From: Anaerolinea thermophila
GTDB taxonomy: Bacteria; Chloroflexota; Anaerolineae; Anaerolineales; Villigracilaceae
Assembly: GCA_020722305.1 (NCBI GenBank)
Contig: DYLB01000018.1
Location: 1 to 18,388, forward strand
Length of the DNA stretch: 18,388 nt
Direction of reading: 5' to 3'
Below the pieces are notes generated by a model. It did not search any database and was not told where the DNA came from. It saw only the letters and a list, made by a program, of their open reading frames with translations. This document shows positions 12,292-18,388 of the stretch, in pieces (position 1 is the first letter of the stretch; every line of letters starts with the position of its first letter). The position numbers were made by a program, and so were the translations under genes.

Positions 12292-12354
12292 GTGGGGCGG
12301 GTTGGCAACCCGCCTTACTTCACTGGTACAGGGCGGGATTCCATCCCGCCCCAC
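12292..12354. repeat. Compound palindromic repeat downstream of nirS
   Basis: An outer arm GTGGGGCGGG (12292-12301) pairs perfectly with CCCGCCCCAC (12345-12354). Inside are two further hairpins: GGCGGGTT-GGC-AACCCGCC (12297-12315) and one at 12331-12351 built on GGGCGGGAT/ATCCCGCCC. It can fold as a cruciform or as two hairpins and is unrelated to the true terminator that follows. Similar GGGAT...ATCCC hairpins occur at 13614 and 18291. Confidence 0.75.
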
Positions 12355-12366
12355 ACCATGACATAG

Positions 12367-12403
12367 GTGACGGTCATCTCCTCCAAAGATGACCGTCACT
12401 TTT
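12367..12403 (+). terminator. Rho-independent terminator of nirS
   Basis: GTGACGGTCATC (12367-12378) pairs perfectly with GATGACCGTCAC (12388-12399), loop of nine, followed by TTTT. It is 80 bases past the nirS stop and is the best intrinsic terminator in this spacer. Confidence 0.85.
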
Positions 12404-12455
12404 ACATCTTATGCAATCATGAAATCCAATGGCCGATTTTGGCAAACGATAGTCG

Positions 12456-12461
12456 TATAAT
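12456..12461 (+). promoter_or_regulatory. Consensus -10 box placed for a leaderless message
   Basis: TATAAT ends 7 bases before the ATG at 12469, so transcription would begin at or within one base of the start codon. There is no Shine-Dalgarno (the sequence before the ATG is TCCCTTCC). No good -35 is seen. Confidence 0.65.
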
Positions 12462-12468
12462 CCCTTCC

Positions 12469-13110
12469 ATGAAACTTAGAACCTGCCTAATTGCATTCCT
12501 CACCCTGCTTTCCCTCACTGTCTCTGCCTGCCAGTCTTCGGCGGACGATTTCCGCCGTCAGGTGGCGACCGCGGTGGCGGCAACGGTAGCCGCCCAACCC
12601 GTCCCGCAAGAGCCGGGGGCGCAGGCCACGTACACACCGTATCCCATCCCCACGCCTTATCCGACACTGAGCCTGTCCACCTTGTTTTGCAGTTATGAAT
12701 TTTGCATCGGGCATCCGGTTGACCTGTCGTTCATTGATGTGGTCTTCACCCGTGACCAGGCAACAACCAGTAATTACGCCTACGGGATCATCCTGGCCTT
12801 TCGCCCGAACTTGTTCATGCAGGTGCAGTGGACGCTCAAGGCCGGGGAGGCGCGTCCGTATGCCATGCTCGACCTGGTCAAGGACCGGGACGCCTCGCTC
12901 GGCAGCCTGCAAGTGGACCAGTTCGGGGAGGTAGTCGTCACCTACGACACGCTGGTCGCGACTTCGACCGCGGAACTGCCGCACGGGGTGATCGCCACCT
13001 GGGAGTGCGCCGACCGGGAGTTCGGCTGGAAGGTCTACACGCCGCAAGACGGTCAAGGTGTGGACGTCCTGCGGGAGGCGCTGGAGCGTTTCGATTGCAG
13101 CCCGCGCTGA
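12469..13110 (+). CDS. Putative lipoprotein of unknown function
   Basis: A 213-residue exported lipoprotein. The N-terminus has a basic start, a hydrophobic core and the lipobox TVSAC, with Cys21 as the lipidated residue. A flexible Ala-rich and Pro/Tyr/Thr linker follows (AQATYTPYPIPTPYPTLSL, about residues 47-65), a style common in Chloroflexota surface lipoproteins. The remaining ~145 residues appear globular with several Cys (LFCSYEFCIG, WECADREF, FDCSPR) that may form disulfides outside the cell. No known domain was recognised. The ATG at 12469 fits both the signal peptide and the -10 box just upstream. An in-frame ATG at 12367 would lie inside the nirS terminator and is rejected. It has its own promoter and is not clearly linked to nirS or rpsO. 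Confidence 0.8.
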   Translation: MKLRTCLIAFLTLLSLTVSACQSSADDFRRQVATAVAATVAAQPVPQEPGAQATYTPYPIPTPYPTLSLSTLFCSYEFCIGHPVDLSFIDVVFTRDQATTSNYAYGIILAFRPNLFMQVQWTLKAGEARPYAMLDLVKDRDASLGSLQVDQFGEVVVTYDTLVATSTAELPHGVIATWECADREFGWKVYTPQDGQGVDVLREALERFDCSPR

Positions 13111-13116
13111 TTTTTC

Positions 13117-13125
13117 TGGTATAAT
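13117..13125 (+). promoter_or_regulatory. Extended -10 promoter of rpsO
   Basis: TGGTATAAT is a perfect -10 with the TGn extension. A weak -35 (TTGCAG, 13095-13100) lies 19 bases upstream, inside the end of the lipoprotein gene. Transcription from about 13132 would give a 5' leader of about 76 bases. Confidence 0.75.
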
Positions 13126-13144
13126 CACAGGCCGTGACTGGTCC

Positions 13145-13168
13145 TGCGCCTGGTTCCGGCTGGGCGCA
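13145..13168 (+). promoter_or_regulatory. Stem-loop in the rpsO mRNA leader
   Basis: TGCGCC (13145-13150) pairs with GGCGCA (13163-13168). Flanking CCG (13132-13134) and CGG (13169-13171) could extend it after an internal loop. Several bacterial rpsO leaders bind S15 to repress translation using unrelated structures, so this is a candidate autoregulatory site; the assignment is inference. Confidence 0.4.
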
Positions 13169-13207
13169 CGGAGACCTGCAAAATCTTGGAGAAAGGAAGC
13201 AAACGTC

Positions 13208-13480
13208 ATGTCCCTTGATAAGGAACACAAGAGCCAGATCATCAACAATTTCCACCGCCACGACGCCGATACGGGCTCGCCGGAGGTGCAGATCGCGATC
13301 CTGACCGGGCGCATCACCCAGCTCACCGAGCACCTGCGCGCCAACCGGCACGATGAGTCCTGCCGCCGCGGCCTGCTCAAACTGGTGGGCCGCCGCCGCC
13401 GCCTGCTGGCTTACCTGCGCAAGACCGGGTACGAACGTTACCTGGCGGTTACAGAGCAGTTGAACCTGCGCCGCAAATAA
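13208..13480 (+). CDS. rpsO: 30S ribosomal protein S15
   Basis: A 90-residue protein matching S15 (usually 88-89). The four-helix pattern is clear: MSLDKEHKSQIINNF, the 16S rRNA-binding segment with DTGSPEVQIAILTGRITQLT and EHLRANRHDESCRRGLL, then LVGRRRRLLAYLRK and a short tail ending LRRK. The conserved rRNA-binding signature residues (His in FHRHD, DTGSPEVQ, and the RRG/GRRRRLL basic stretch) are all present. The ATG at 13208 is preceded by a purine-rich GGAGAAAGGAAG; the frame is open upstream to 13058, but that stretch includes the promoter. S15 binds the central domain of 16S rRNA early in small-subunit assembly. It precedes pnp, as in many bacteria. Confidence 0.97.
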   Translation: MSLDKEHKSQIINNFHRHDADTGSPEVQIAILTGRITQLTEHLRANRHDESCRRGLLKLVGRRRRLLAYLRKTGYERYLAVTEQLNLRRK

Positions 13481-13500
13481 CGAACAGCTAGTCAACCCGT

Positions 13501-13524
13501 CGGGGCGCAGTGTGCTGCGCCCCG
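13501..13524 (+). terminator. Hairpin between rpsO and pnp
   Basis: CGGGGCGCAG and CTGCGCCCCG form a perfect 10-bp stem with a TGTG loop, 20 bases after the rpsO stop. There is no T-run, so read-through into pnp is likely, and it may instead protect the rpsO message 3' end from exonucleases. Confidence 0.65.
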
Positions 13525-13561
13525 ATACTCTGTCACCACCGGTTGGGAATTGAATAGTGCT

Positions 13562-13633
13562 GGCAACGAGACGTTGCCGCCGCTCTTCAGTCCCTGACCG
13601 GGTGGAAATTACCGGACGGGATGAATCCCGTCC
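13562..13633 (+). promoter_or_regulatory. Two hairpins in the pnp leader
   Basis: GGCAACG-AGA-CGTTGCC (13562-13578) is a perfect 7-bp hairpin. A second stem pairs GGACGGGAT (13614-13622) with ATCCCGTCC (13625-13633), ending three bases before the AGGAG of pnp. In enterobacteria a leader hairpin cut by RNase III lets PNPase repress itself; similar control here is inference. The second hairpin also resembles the dispersed GGGAT...ATCCC repeats near 12331 and 18291. Confidence 0.5.
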
Positions 13634-13646
13634 TACAGGAGACAAA

Positions 13647-15884
13647 ATGAAGCCCGTAGTAAAACGCTACACCACCACCGTGGGCAGCCATGAAATTGCC
13701 ATTGAAACCGGCAGGCTGGCAGCCCAGGCTGGCGGCGCGGTGACTGTGCATCTCAACGACACGGTCATTTTCGCCGCCGCGACCATGAGTCCCACCGCGC
13801 GGGAGGGGATTGATTTCTTCCCGCTCAGCGTGGAATACGAAGAACGGCTGTACGCCGGCGGACGCATCCCCGGCTCGTTCTTCCGCCGCGAGGGACGCCC
13901 CGGCACTGAGGCGATCCTGACCGCCCGCCTGACCGACCGTCCGCTGCGCCCGCTCTTCCCCAAAGGGATGCGCAACGACGTGCAGGTCATCATGTACTCG
14001 CTTTCATCAGACGGCGAGAACCCGATTGACATCCTGGCGATCAACGCCGCCTCGGCCGCGATCATGATCTCCGACATCCCCTGGGGCGGACCCGTAGGCG
14101 CGGTGCGGGTTGGACGGGTCAACGGCGAATTCGTCATCAACCCGACCTTCCAGGAACTCGAGGCCTCGGACCTCGACCTGCGCATCGCCGGGACGCGTGA
14201 CGCGATCCTGATGGTGGAGTGCGGGGCAAACGAAATCCCCGAAGACGTGATGGCCGCGGCCCTGGAATTTGGACACAAATCCCTGCTGCCGCTGATCGAA
14301 CTGCAAGAAAAGATGGCCGCTGAGATCGGCAAGCCCAAGAACGTGCCGATCCTGATCCTGCCAGACGAAAGCCTGCAACAGAAAGTCTTCGGCATGACCC
14401 AGGCCAAACTGAACGACCTGTTCGACAAGCAGCTCCCCAAACTCGACCTTTACAGCGCCATGGACGCCATGCTGGCCGAAGTGGTCGCCGAACTGGCTCC
14501 CGAAGGCGCGGCCGATGCCCCCAACCAGGAAGCGGTCAAGAATGCCTTCCACGACGCCGAACAGCGGGTGGTGCGCGAACGCATCTTGAGCCAGGACAAG
14601 CGCCCAGATGGCCGTACCCCGACCGAGCTGCGCGATATCTGGTGCGAGGTGGATTTGAGTCCCCGGGTGCATGGCTCCGGCCTGTTCACGCGCGGCGAGA
14701 CCCAGGTCCTGACCCTCGCCACCCTCGGCACGCTGCGCGAGGCCCAAGAACTGGACACGCTCAACCCGCAGGAATCCAAACGCTACATGCACCACTACAA
14801 CTTCCCGCCCTTCTCGGTCGGCGAAGTGCGCCCGATGCGCGGCCAGAGCCGCCGCGAGGTCGGGCACGGGGCGCTGGCGGAACGCGCCCTCGAACCGGTC
14901 ATCCCGCCGGAGAGCGAGTTCCCCTACTCCCTGCGGCTGGTCTCCGAGGTGATGGCCTCCAACGGCTCGACCTCGATGGCTTCCGTCTGCGGCTCGACCC
15001 TGGCGCTGATGGACACCGGCGTGCCGATCAAGGCTCCGGTGGCAGGCATCGCCATGGGCCTGATCAAGGAAGGCGACCGCTACAAAGTGCTGACCGACAT
15101 CCAGGGCATCGAAGACCACCTGGGCGATATGGACTTCAAGGTTGCCGGGACCGCAGCCGGGATCACCGCCCTGCAAATGGACATCAAGATCGGCGGCTTG
15201 AGCAGCGCCATCATGGCCGAGGCGCTGGCCCAGGCCAAAAAGGCCCGCCTCGACATTCTGGACATCATGTTGAGCGTTATTCCCGCGCCGAGGCCCGAAC
15301 TCAAGAGCCACGCGCCGCGCATCACCACCGTCCTCATCCCGGTGGACAAGATCGGGGCGATTATCGGGCCGGGCGGCAAGACCATCCGCGCCATCCAGGA
15401 AGAGACCGACACGCGGATTGACGTCGAAGAAGACGGCACGGTTTACATTGCCGCCACCAACGGCGAATCGGCCCGCATGGCGCGTGACCGCGTCCGTGCC
15501 CTGACCGAGGAAGCCGAGATCGGCAACATCTACACCGGGCGCGTCGTCCGCACCACCGATTTCGGCGCGTTCGTCGAGATCCTGCCCGGCGTGGACGGCA
15601 TGGTCCACATCTCGCAGCTCGACTCGACCCGGGTCAACCGGGTGGAGGACGTCTGCACCGTCGGCGACGAGATCACCGTGATGGTGGTGGATATTGACCC
15701 GGCGGGCAAGATCCGCCTGTCGCGCCAGGCCGTGCTCGAAGGCTGGACCGTGGAAGAGGCCCAGGAGCGTGACCGGGGCGGCAAGCGGCCCGCTGGAGGC
15801 GGAGATCGCGGCGGACGTCCCGGTGGCGGGCGCGGCGACGACCGTCGAGGCGGCGGCAACCGCGGCAGCCGTGACCGGCGCTAA
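13647..15884 (+). CDS. pnp: Polyribonucleotide nucleotidyltransferase (PNPase)
   Basis: A 745-residue 3'-to-5' phosphorolytic exoribonuclease that degrades mRNA to nucleoside diphosphates and works as a trimer in the cytoplasm. The first RNase PH-like domain has GRIPGSFFRREGRPGTEA (FFRR 78-81). A helical middle domain follows, then the second, catalytic RNase PH domain with GSGLFTRGETQVL and DIQGIEDHLGDMDFKVAGTA; Asp490, Asp496 and Lys498 match the catalytic residues of the E. coli enzyme (486, 492, 494). A KH domain (IIGPGGK at about 571-577) and an S1 domain (about 625-695, TTDFGAFVEILPGVDGMVHI) bind RNA. The last 37 residues form an Arg/Gly tail with repeated RGG. The ATG at 13647 has AGGAG five bases upstream. 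It follows rpsO. Confidence 0.97.
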   Translation: MKPVVKRYTTTVGSHEIAIETGRLAAQAGGAVTVHLNDTVIFAAATMSPTAREGIDFFPLSVEYEERLYAGGRIPGSFFRREGRPGTEAILTARLTDRPLRPLFPKGMRNDVQVIMYSLSSDGENPIDILAINAASAAIMISDIPWGGPVGAVRVGRVNGEFVINPTFQELEASDLDLRIAGTRDAILMVECGANEIPEDVMAAALEFGHKSLLPLIELQEKMAAEIGKPKNVPILILPDESLQQKVFGMTQAKLNDLFDKQLPKLDLYSAMDAMLAEVVAELAPEGAADAPNQEAVKNAFHDAEQRVVRERILSQDKRPDGRTPTELRDIWCEVDLSPRVHGSGLFTRGETQVLTLATLGTLREAQELDTLNPQESKRYMHHYNFPPFSVGEVRPMRGQSRREVGHGALAERALEPVIPPESEFPYSLRLVSEVMASNGSTSMASVCGSTLALMDTGVPIKAPVAGIAMGLIKEGDRYKVLTDIQGIEDHLGDMDFKVAGTAAGITALQMDIKIGGLSSAIMAEALAQAKKARLDILDIMLSVIPAPRPELKSHAPRITTVLIPVDKIGAIIGPGGKTIRAIQEETDTRIDVEEDGTVYIAATNGESARMARDRVRALTEEAEIGNIYTGRVVRTTDFGAFVEILPGVDGMVHISQLDSTRVNRVEDVCTVGDEITVMVVDIDPAGKIRLSRQAVLEGWTVEEAQERDRGGKRPAGGGDRGGRPGGGRGDDRRGGGNRGSRDRR

Positions 15885-15900
15885 ATTTCATTGACAAGCG

Positions 15901-15928
15901 AAATCCCGCAGGTGACTGCGGGATTTTT
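15901..15928. terminator. Terminator shared by convergent pnp and GNAT genes
   Basis: AAATCCCGCAG (15901-15911) pairs perfectly with CTGCGGGATTT (15916-15926) around GTGA and is followed by T residues on the plus strand, giving a strong pnp terminator. It lies 2 bases from the GNAT stop codon region and probably also ends that transcript. Confidence 0.88.
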
Positions 15929-15930
15929 GA

Positions 15931-16518
15931 TCACCTTGCCAGCATTCCCTCCAACCGTTTCTTCACCCCCGGCCATTCCGAATCGATGATACTGTAGAAC
16001 ACCGAATGGCGGATCGTCCCGTCCGGCAGGATCATGTGGTTGCGCAACACGCCCTCCCGCACCCCGCCGATGCGCTCGATGGCTTTTTGCGAGCGCACGT
16101 TGCGCGAATCGGTCTTGAGTTGGACCCGGATCGCGCCCAGGGTCTCGAAGGCGTGCTTGAGCAGCAGGTACTTGCACTCGGTATTGACCGCCGTGCGCTG
16201 GAATTCGGGTCCGTACCAGGTGCCGCCGATTTCGAGGCCACGGTCTTTGGGCAGGATGTTCAGGTAACGGGTTGCGCCCGCCACCCGGCCCGACTCGAGC
16301 TGGATAACGGCGAAGGGCAGGTCGGTGCCTTTGGCAGCGCGGGACAGGATGTCTTTTACCCAGGCGCGCATATCGGCTTCGGTGCGCATCTCGCCGTACA
16401 ACATGAAATGCCAGAAGTCCTGCCCGAGGCCGATCTCCACCAGTCCGGGGACGTGGGCTTCGGTCAGCGGTTCGAGGCGGACGCGGGTGCCGGTGAGGGT
16501 GATGGGGGTGATTTTCAT
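15931..16518 (-). CDS. GNAT family N-acetyltransferase (RimJ/RimL-like)
   Basis: A 195-residue acetyltransferase of the GNAT fold, closest in style to the Acetyltransf_3 / RimJ-RimL group, which moves acetyl from acetyl-CoA to an amine. Landmarks are the start TGTRVRLEPLTEAHVPGL, the strand EIGGTWYGPEFQRTAVNTE at the acetyl-CoA loop, the helix CKYLLLKHAFETLGAIRVQL, and TDSRNVRSQKAIERIGG with the Asn and Arg typical of the family, then REGVLRNHMILPDGTIRHSV. The substrate cannot be predicted. The ATG at 16518 matches the family N-terminus; the open frame to 16713 overlaps the end of murE and is rejected. There is no Shine-Dalgarno. It lies 50 bases after murE on the same strand and is likely co-transcribed. 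Confidence 0.88.
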   Translation of the reverse strand: MKITPITLTGTRVRLEPLTEAHVPGLVEIGLGQDFWHFMLYGEMRTEADMRAWVKDILSRAAKGTDLPFAVIQLESGRVAGATRYLNILPKDRGLEIGGTWYGPEFQRTAVNTECKYLLLKHAFETLGAIRVQLKTDSRNVRSQKAIERIGGVREGVLRNHMILPDGTIRHSVFYSIIDSEWPGVKKRLEGMLAR

Positions 16519-16568
16519 GAGTGGAAAGTGAGAAATAAAAAGTGGAAAAAAGTGGTAACTGAGAAGGA
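16519..16568. repeat. Low-complexity spacer between murE and the GNAT gene
   Basis: This short AT-rich stretch is built of near-repeats of AGTGGAAA, AGTGAGAAAT and AAAAAGTGG. It differs sharply in composition from both flanking genes and resembles the simple dispersed repeats seen inside copA. No ribosome site for the GNAT gene is found in it. Confidence 0.45.
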
Positions 16569-18200
16569 TCAAGCAGCCTGTAACCAGACGGCTTCGGGGG
16601 TGTCCTGGGTGGGCAGGTAGGGCATCTCCGGCCCATCCACGCCCAGAAGTTCGGCCAGCGCGGCCCGCATGGCGGTGCGGTCGTCCCAGGGATGTTCGAC
16701 CTTGCCAAAGCACATGGACTGTTCGTGGCCTTTGCCGCAGGCCATGACGATGTCGCCTTCTCTGGCGATCCGCAGCATGAAGCGGATGGCCTCGGCCCGG
16801 TCGGGGATGCGGAAGAAGGTCTTCCCCTCCACCCCGCCGCGGGAGCGGGCGCCAGCGGCCATTTCGTCGAGGATGCCGTCCAGCGACTCGGTGCGCGGGT
16901 CTTCGGCGGTCAGGATGGCGATGTCGGCCAGTTCGGCGGCGGTCTCGGCCATCATGCGGCGCTTTTCCTTGTCGCGCAGGCCGGCCGAGCCGAAGGTGAC
17001 GATGACCCTGGGGGGATTTTGCACCGATGCGTTACCCGTGTTAGGGGTTAGGGGGGCAGCATGAAGCATCCCGCGGGCAGCCTGGATGGCGACTTTGAGG
17101 GCGTTGGGCGTGTGGGCGAAGTCCACGATGGCGGTGAAGGGCTGGCCGAGGTCAATCCGCTCCATCCGGCCGGGGATTCCGGTCAGTTCGGCGATGCCCT
17201 GGGCCGCGGTAACGGGATCAAGCCCAAGTCCCCGTACCGCTGCGGTGAGAGCGGCCAGGGCGTTGGACACGTTGAACGCGCCGACCAGTTGGCAGGTCAC
17301 GGGGACGTCCCATCCATCCCCCACCGCATCGAACCGGATGCCGGAGGGCAGGTATTCGATATTTTCGGCGCGGACGTCTGCCTCCCCGCCCAATCCATAC
17401 GAGACGTGGCGCAGGCCGGGGATGCGATCGAGCAGGTAATCGTGCGAGGAATCGTCCCGGTTGAGCACGGCCAGGCGCGGGTTGCCCTGCGGCTTGGGCC
17501 GGGTCAGCGCCAGGCTCTCGAACAGGCGGGCCTTGGCGGCCCGGTAATTTTCGAGCGAGCCGTGGTCGTTGAGGTGCTCGTGGGTGATGTTGGTGACGAC
17601 GGCCAGGTCGAACTCGCAGGCGTCGACGCGGTACTGCGCCCAGCCGTGCGAGGTGGTTTCGAGCACCGCGTGGGTCAGCCCGGCGGCATGCATCATGGCG
17701 AGGTATCGCTGCACTTCGGGGGCGTCGGGGGTGGTGACGTGGAAGCCGGTGTCGAGTGCCCGGTCGCCGATGACGGCGTTGACGGTGGATATCATGCCCA
17801 CTTTCAACCCGGCGGTCTTCAAAATCTGGTAAAGCAGGTTGGTGGTGGTGGTCTTGCCGTCGGTGCCGGTGACGCCGATCATGGTCATCTGGCGGGCGGG
17901 ATAATCGTGGAGGGCCGCGACGAGATATGCCAGCGCCTGGCGGGAGTTCCCCACCCGGACGTAAGGCACGCCCAGGCCGGACGGGGCGGGCTGGCTGCCG
18001 ACGACCGCGGCCGCGCCCCGGTTGACGGCCTCGGGGATGAAGCGGTGGCCGTCGAAGGAGCCGCCCTGGATGGCGACGAAGAGCGCGCCGGGCCGGACCT
18101 GGCGCGAGTCGCCGGTCACGTCCGTGATGGGTGGGTCGGCGTCGAGGGGGGAAAACTCGAAGGGGAATTCGGCGAAGAGTTGGGAGAGGGGTTTTGGCAT
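16569..18200 (-). CDS. murE: UDP-N-acetylmuramyl-tripeptide synthetase MurE
   Basis: A 543-residue Mur ligase that adds the third amino acid to UDP-MurNAc-L-Ala-D-Glu in the cytoplasm, using ATP. The N-terminal UDP-binding domain has TGDSRQVRPGALFVAIQG. The ATP loop is GVTGTDGKTTTTN (109-121), with HEHLNDHGSLENYRAAKARL containing the carbamylated Lys223. The C-terminal domain shows EDPR (433-436), where the family has DNPR for diaminopimelate, and GKGHE (489-493). The domain order fits MurE, not MurF or MurC. It is about 40-50 residues longer than the usual ~495, partly from a segment HAAPLTPNTGNASVQNP at 380-396 that looks like a repeat insertion. The ATG at 18200 lacks a ribosome site. The gene is followed by the GNAT gene. 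Confidence 0.93.
   Translation of the reverse strand: MPKPLSQLFAEFPFEFSPLDADPPITDVTGDSRQVRPGALFVAIQGGSFDGHRFIPEAVNRGAAAVVGSQPAPSGLGVPYVRVGNSRQALAYLVAALHDYPARQMTMIGVTGTDGKTTTTNLLYQILKTAGLKVGMISTVNAVIGDRALDTGFHVTTPDAPEVQRYLAMMHAAGLTHAVLETTSHGWAQYRVDACEFDLAVVTNITHEHLNDHGSLENYRAAKARLFESLALTRPKPQGNPRLAVLNRDDSSHDYLLDRIPGLRHVSYGLGGEADVRAENIEYLPSGIRFDAVGDGWDVPVTCQLVGAFNVSNALAALTAAVRGLGLDPVTAAQGIAELTGIPGRMERIDLGQPFTAIVDFAHTPNALKVAIQAARGMLHAAPLTPNTGNASVQNPPRVIVTFGSAGLRDKEKRRMMAETAAELADIAILTAEDPRTESLDGILDEMAAGARSRGGVEGKTFFRIPDRAEAIRFMLRIAREGDIVMACGKGHEQSMCFGKVEHPWDDRTAMRAALAELLGVDGPEMPYLPTQDTPEAVWLQAA
17041..17056. repeat. TTAGGGG-type direct repeat inside murE
   Basis: TTAGGGGTTAGGGGGG on the plus strand is two units of a simple repeat, in the centre of the codons (17013-17063) for a 17-residue stretch absent from typical MurE proteins. 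The frame is kept. Confidence 0.45.
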
Positions 18201-18206
18201 AGCCAA

Positions 18207-18215
18207 GTTTTACCA
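18207..18215 (-). promoter_or_regulatory. Possible extended -10 for murE
   Basis: On the minus strand TGGTAAAAC ends 6 bases before the murE ATG, so transcription would start at the A of the ATG. The hexamer matches the consensus at four of six positions and has the TGn extension; no -35 is evident. Confidence 0.35.
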
Positions 18216-18224
18216 CAAATCATC

Positions 18225-18250
18225 GTACCGCGACATAAATGTCGCGGTAC
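18225..18250. repeat. 26-bp palindrome upstream of murE
   Basis: GTACCGCGACAT and ATGTCGCGGTAC are perfect inverted copies separated by AA. It lies 24 bases upstream of the murE start. Position suggests an operator, but sequence style suggests a dispersed REP-like palindrome. Confidence 0.65.
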
Positions 18251-18290
18251 GCAGTACCTTCGCCAATTTCGGAAAAATCGCAAGCCGTGG

Positions 18291-18309
18291 TGCGGGATGG
18301 CATCCTGCA
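18291..18309. repeat. GGGAT-type palindrome
   Basis: TGCGGGAT (18291-18298) pairs with ATCCTGCA (18302-18309), one G-T wobble. It belongs with the similar hairpins at 12331-12351 and 13614-13633. The rest of 18251-18372 shows nothing coding. Confidence 0.5.
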
Positions 18310-18372
18310 ACGCTCACGATAGACAAAAATAGGAGTAGCATCTCAAAAAAAACGGGGTAAATTTTTGCCCTC

Positions 18373-18388
18373 TTAACGCAAGGTCGCA
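18373..18388. repeat. Partial copy of the MITE-like repeat at the window edge
   Basis: TTAACGCAAGGTCGCA matches the TTAACGCAAAGTCGCC arm found at 9139-9154 at 14 of 16 positions and is cut by the window end. Confidence 0.5.

Noticed and set aside
12367..12468. An upstream start for the lipoprotein gene
   Set aside because: It would begin inside the nirS terminator and bury the signal peptide and the -10 box.
14007..15608. A 533-codon frame antisense to pnp
   Set aside because: pnp has all catalytic and RNA-binding motifs on the plus strand; the antisense translation resembles no family.
17061..18332. A 423-codon plus-strand frame opposite murE
   Set aside because: murE motifs are complete on the minus strand, and the opposite translation is low-complexity.

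Overview
The window looks like chromosomal DNA of a GC-rich, free-living bacterium, most likely a member of the Chloroflexota (Anaerolineae-like). This is inferred from gene style: lipoproteins with Thr/Pro/Tyr linkers, a large secreted protein ending in a CBM96/DNRLRE-type module, a MurE with an unusual substrate motif, and many short dispersed palindromes in spacers and even inside genes. No marker was available to fix the taxon. There are no tRNA or rRNA genes, CRISPR arrays, transposases or phage genes.

Layout. (i) 101-3430 (+): a large secreted multidomain protein. (ii) 3616-4821 (+): an MFS drug-type exporter behind a perfect-consensus promoter, convergent with (iii) 4887-6179 (-): a DUF2203 protein followed by a RarD/EamA permease. 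(iv) 6283-9784 (-): a copper-resistance cluster transcribed in the order csoR, a 49-residue membrane peptide, copZ, copA. It has a recognisable promoter and a CsoR-type operator at csoR. (v) 9926-12286 (+): divergent from csoR, a small CxxC redox protein (DUF1858-like) and a cytochrome cd1 nitrite reductase (NirS) with an extra N-terminal cytochrome c domain. (vi) 12469-15884 (+): a small lipoprotein, then rpsO and pnp in the order common in bacteria. (vii) 15931-18200 (-): murE followed by a GNAT acetyltransferase, convergent with pnp.

How parts work together. CsoR would sense Cu(I) and release its own promoter, giving the chaperone CopZ and the exporter CopA. The DUF1858-like gene is preceded by an exact TTGCG-N4-CGCAA box, the type bound by NnrR-class CRP/FNR regulators. 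The box is centred 41.5 bp before a -10-like hexamer's expected start site, which falls on the A of the ATG. This suggests nitrogen-oxide control of a leaderless message next to nirS. NirS would reduce nitrite to NO at the outer face of the membrane. No heme d1 biosynthesis genes are in the window. RpsO and PNPase belong to translation and RNA decay, MurE to peptidoglycan synthesis.

The most unusual signals are the two-heme-c NirS, the NnrR-like box with leaderless geometry, and short dispersed repeats that appear to have been inserted in frame into copA (two sites, perhaps three) and murE. No wholly new multi-gene system is evident.
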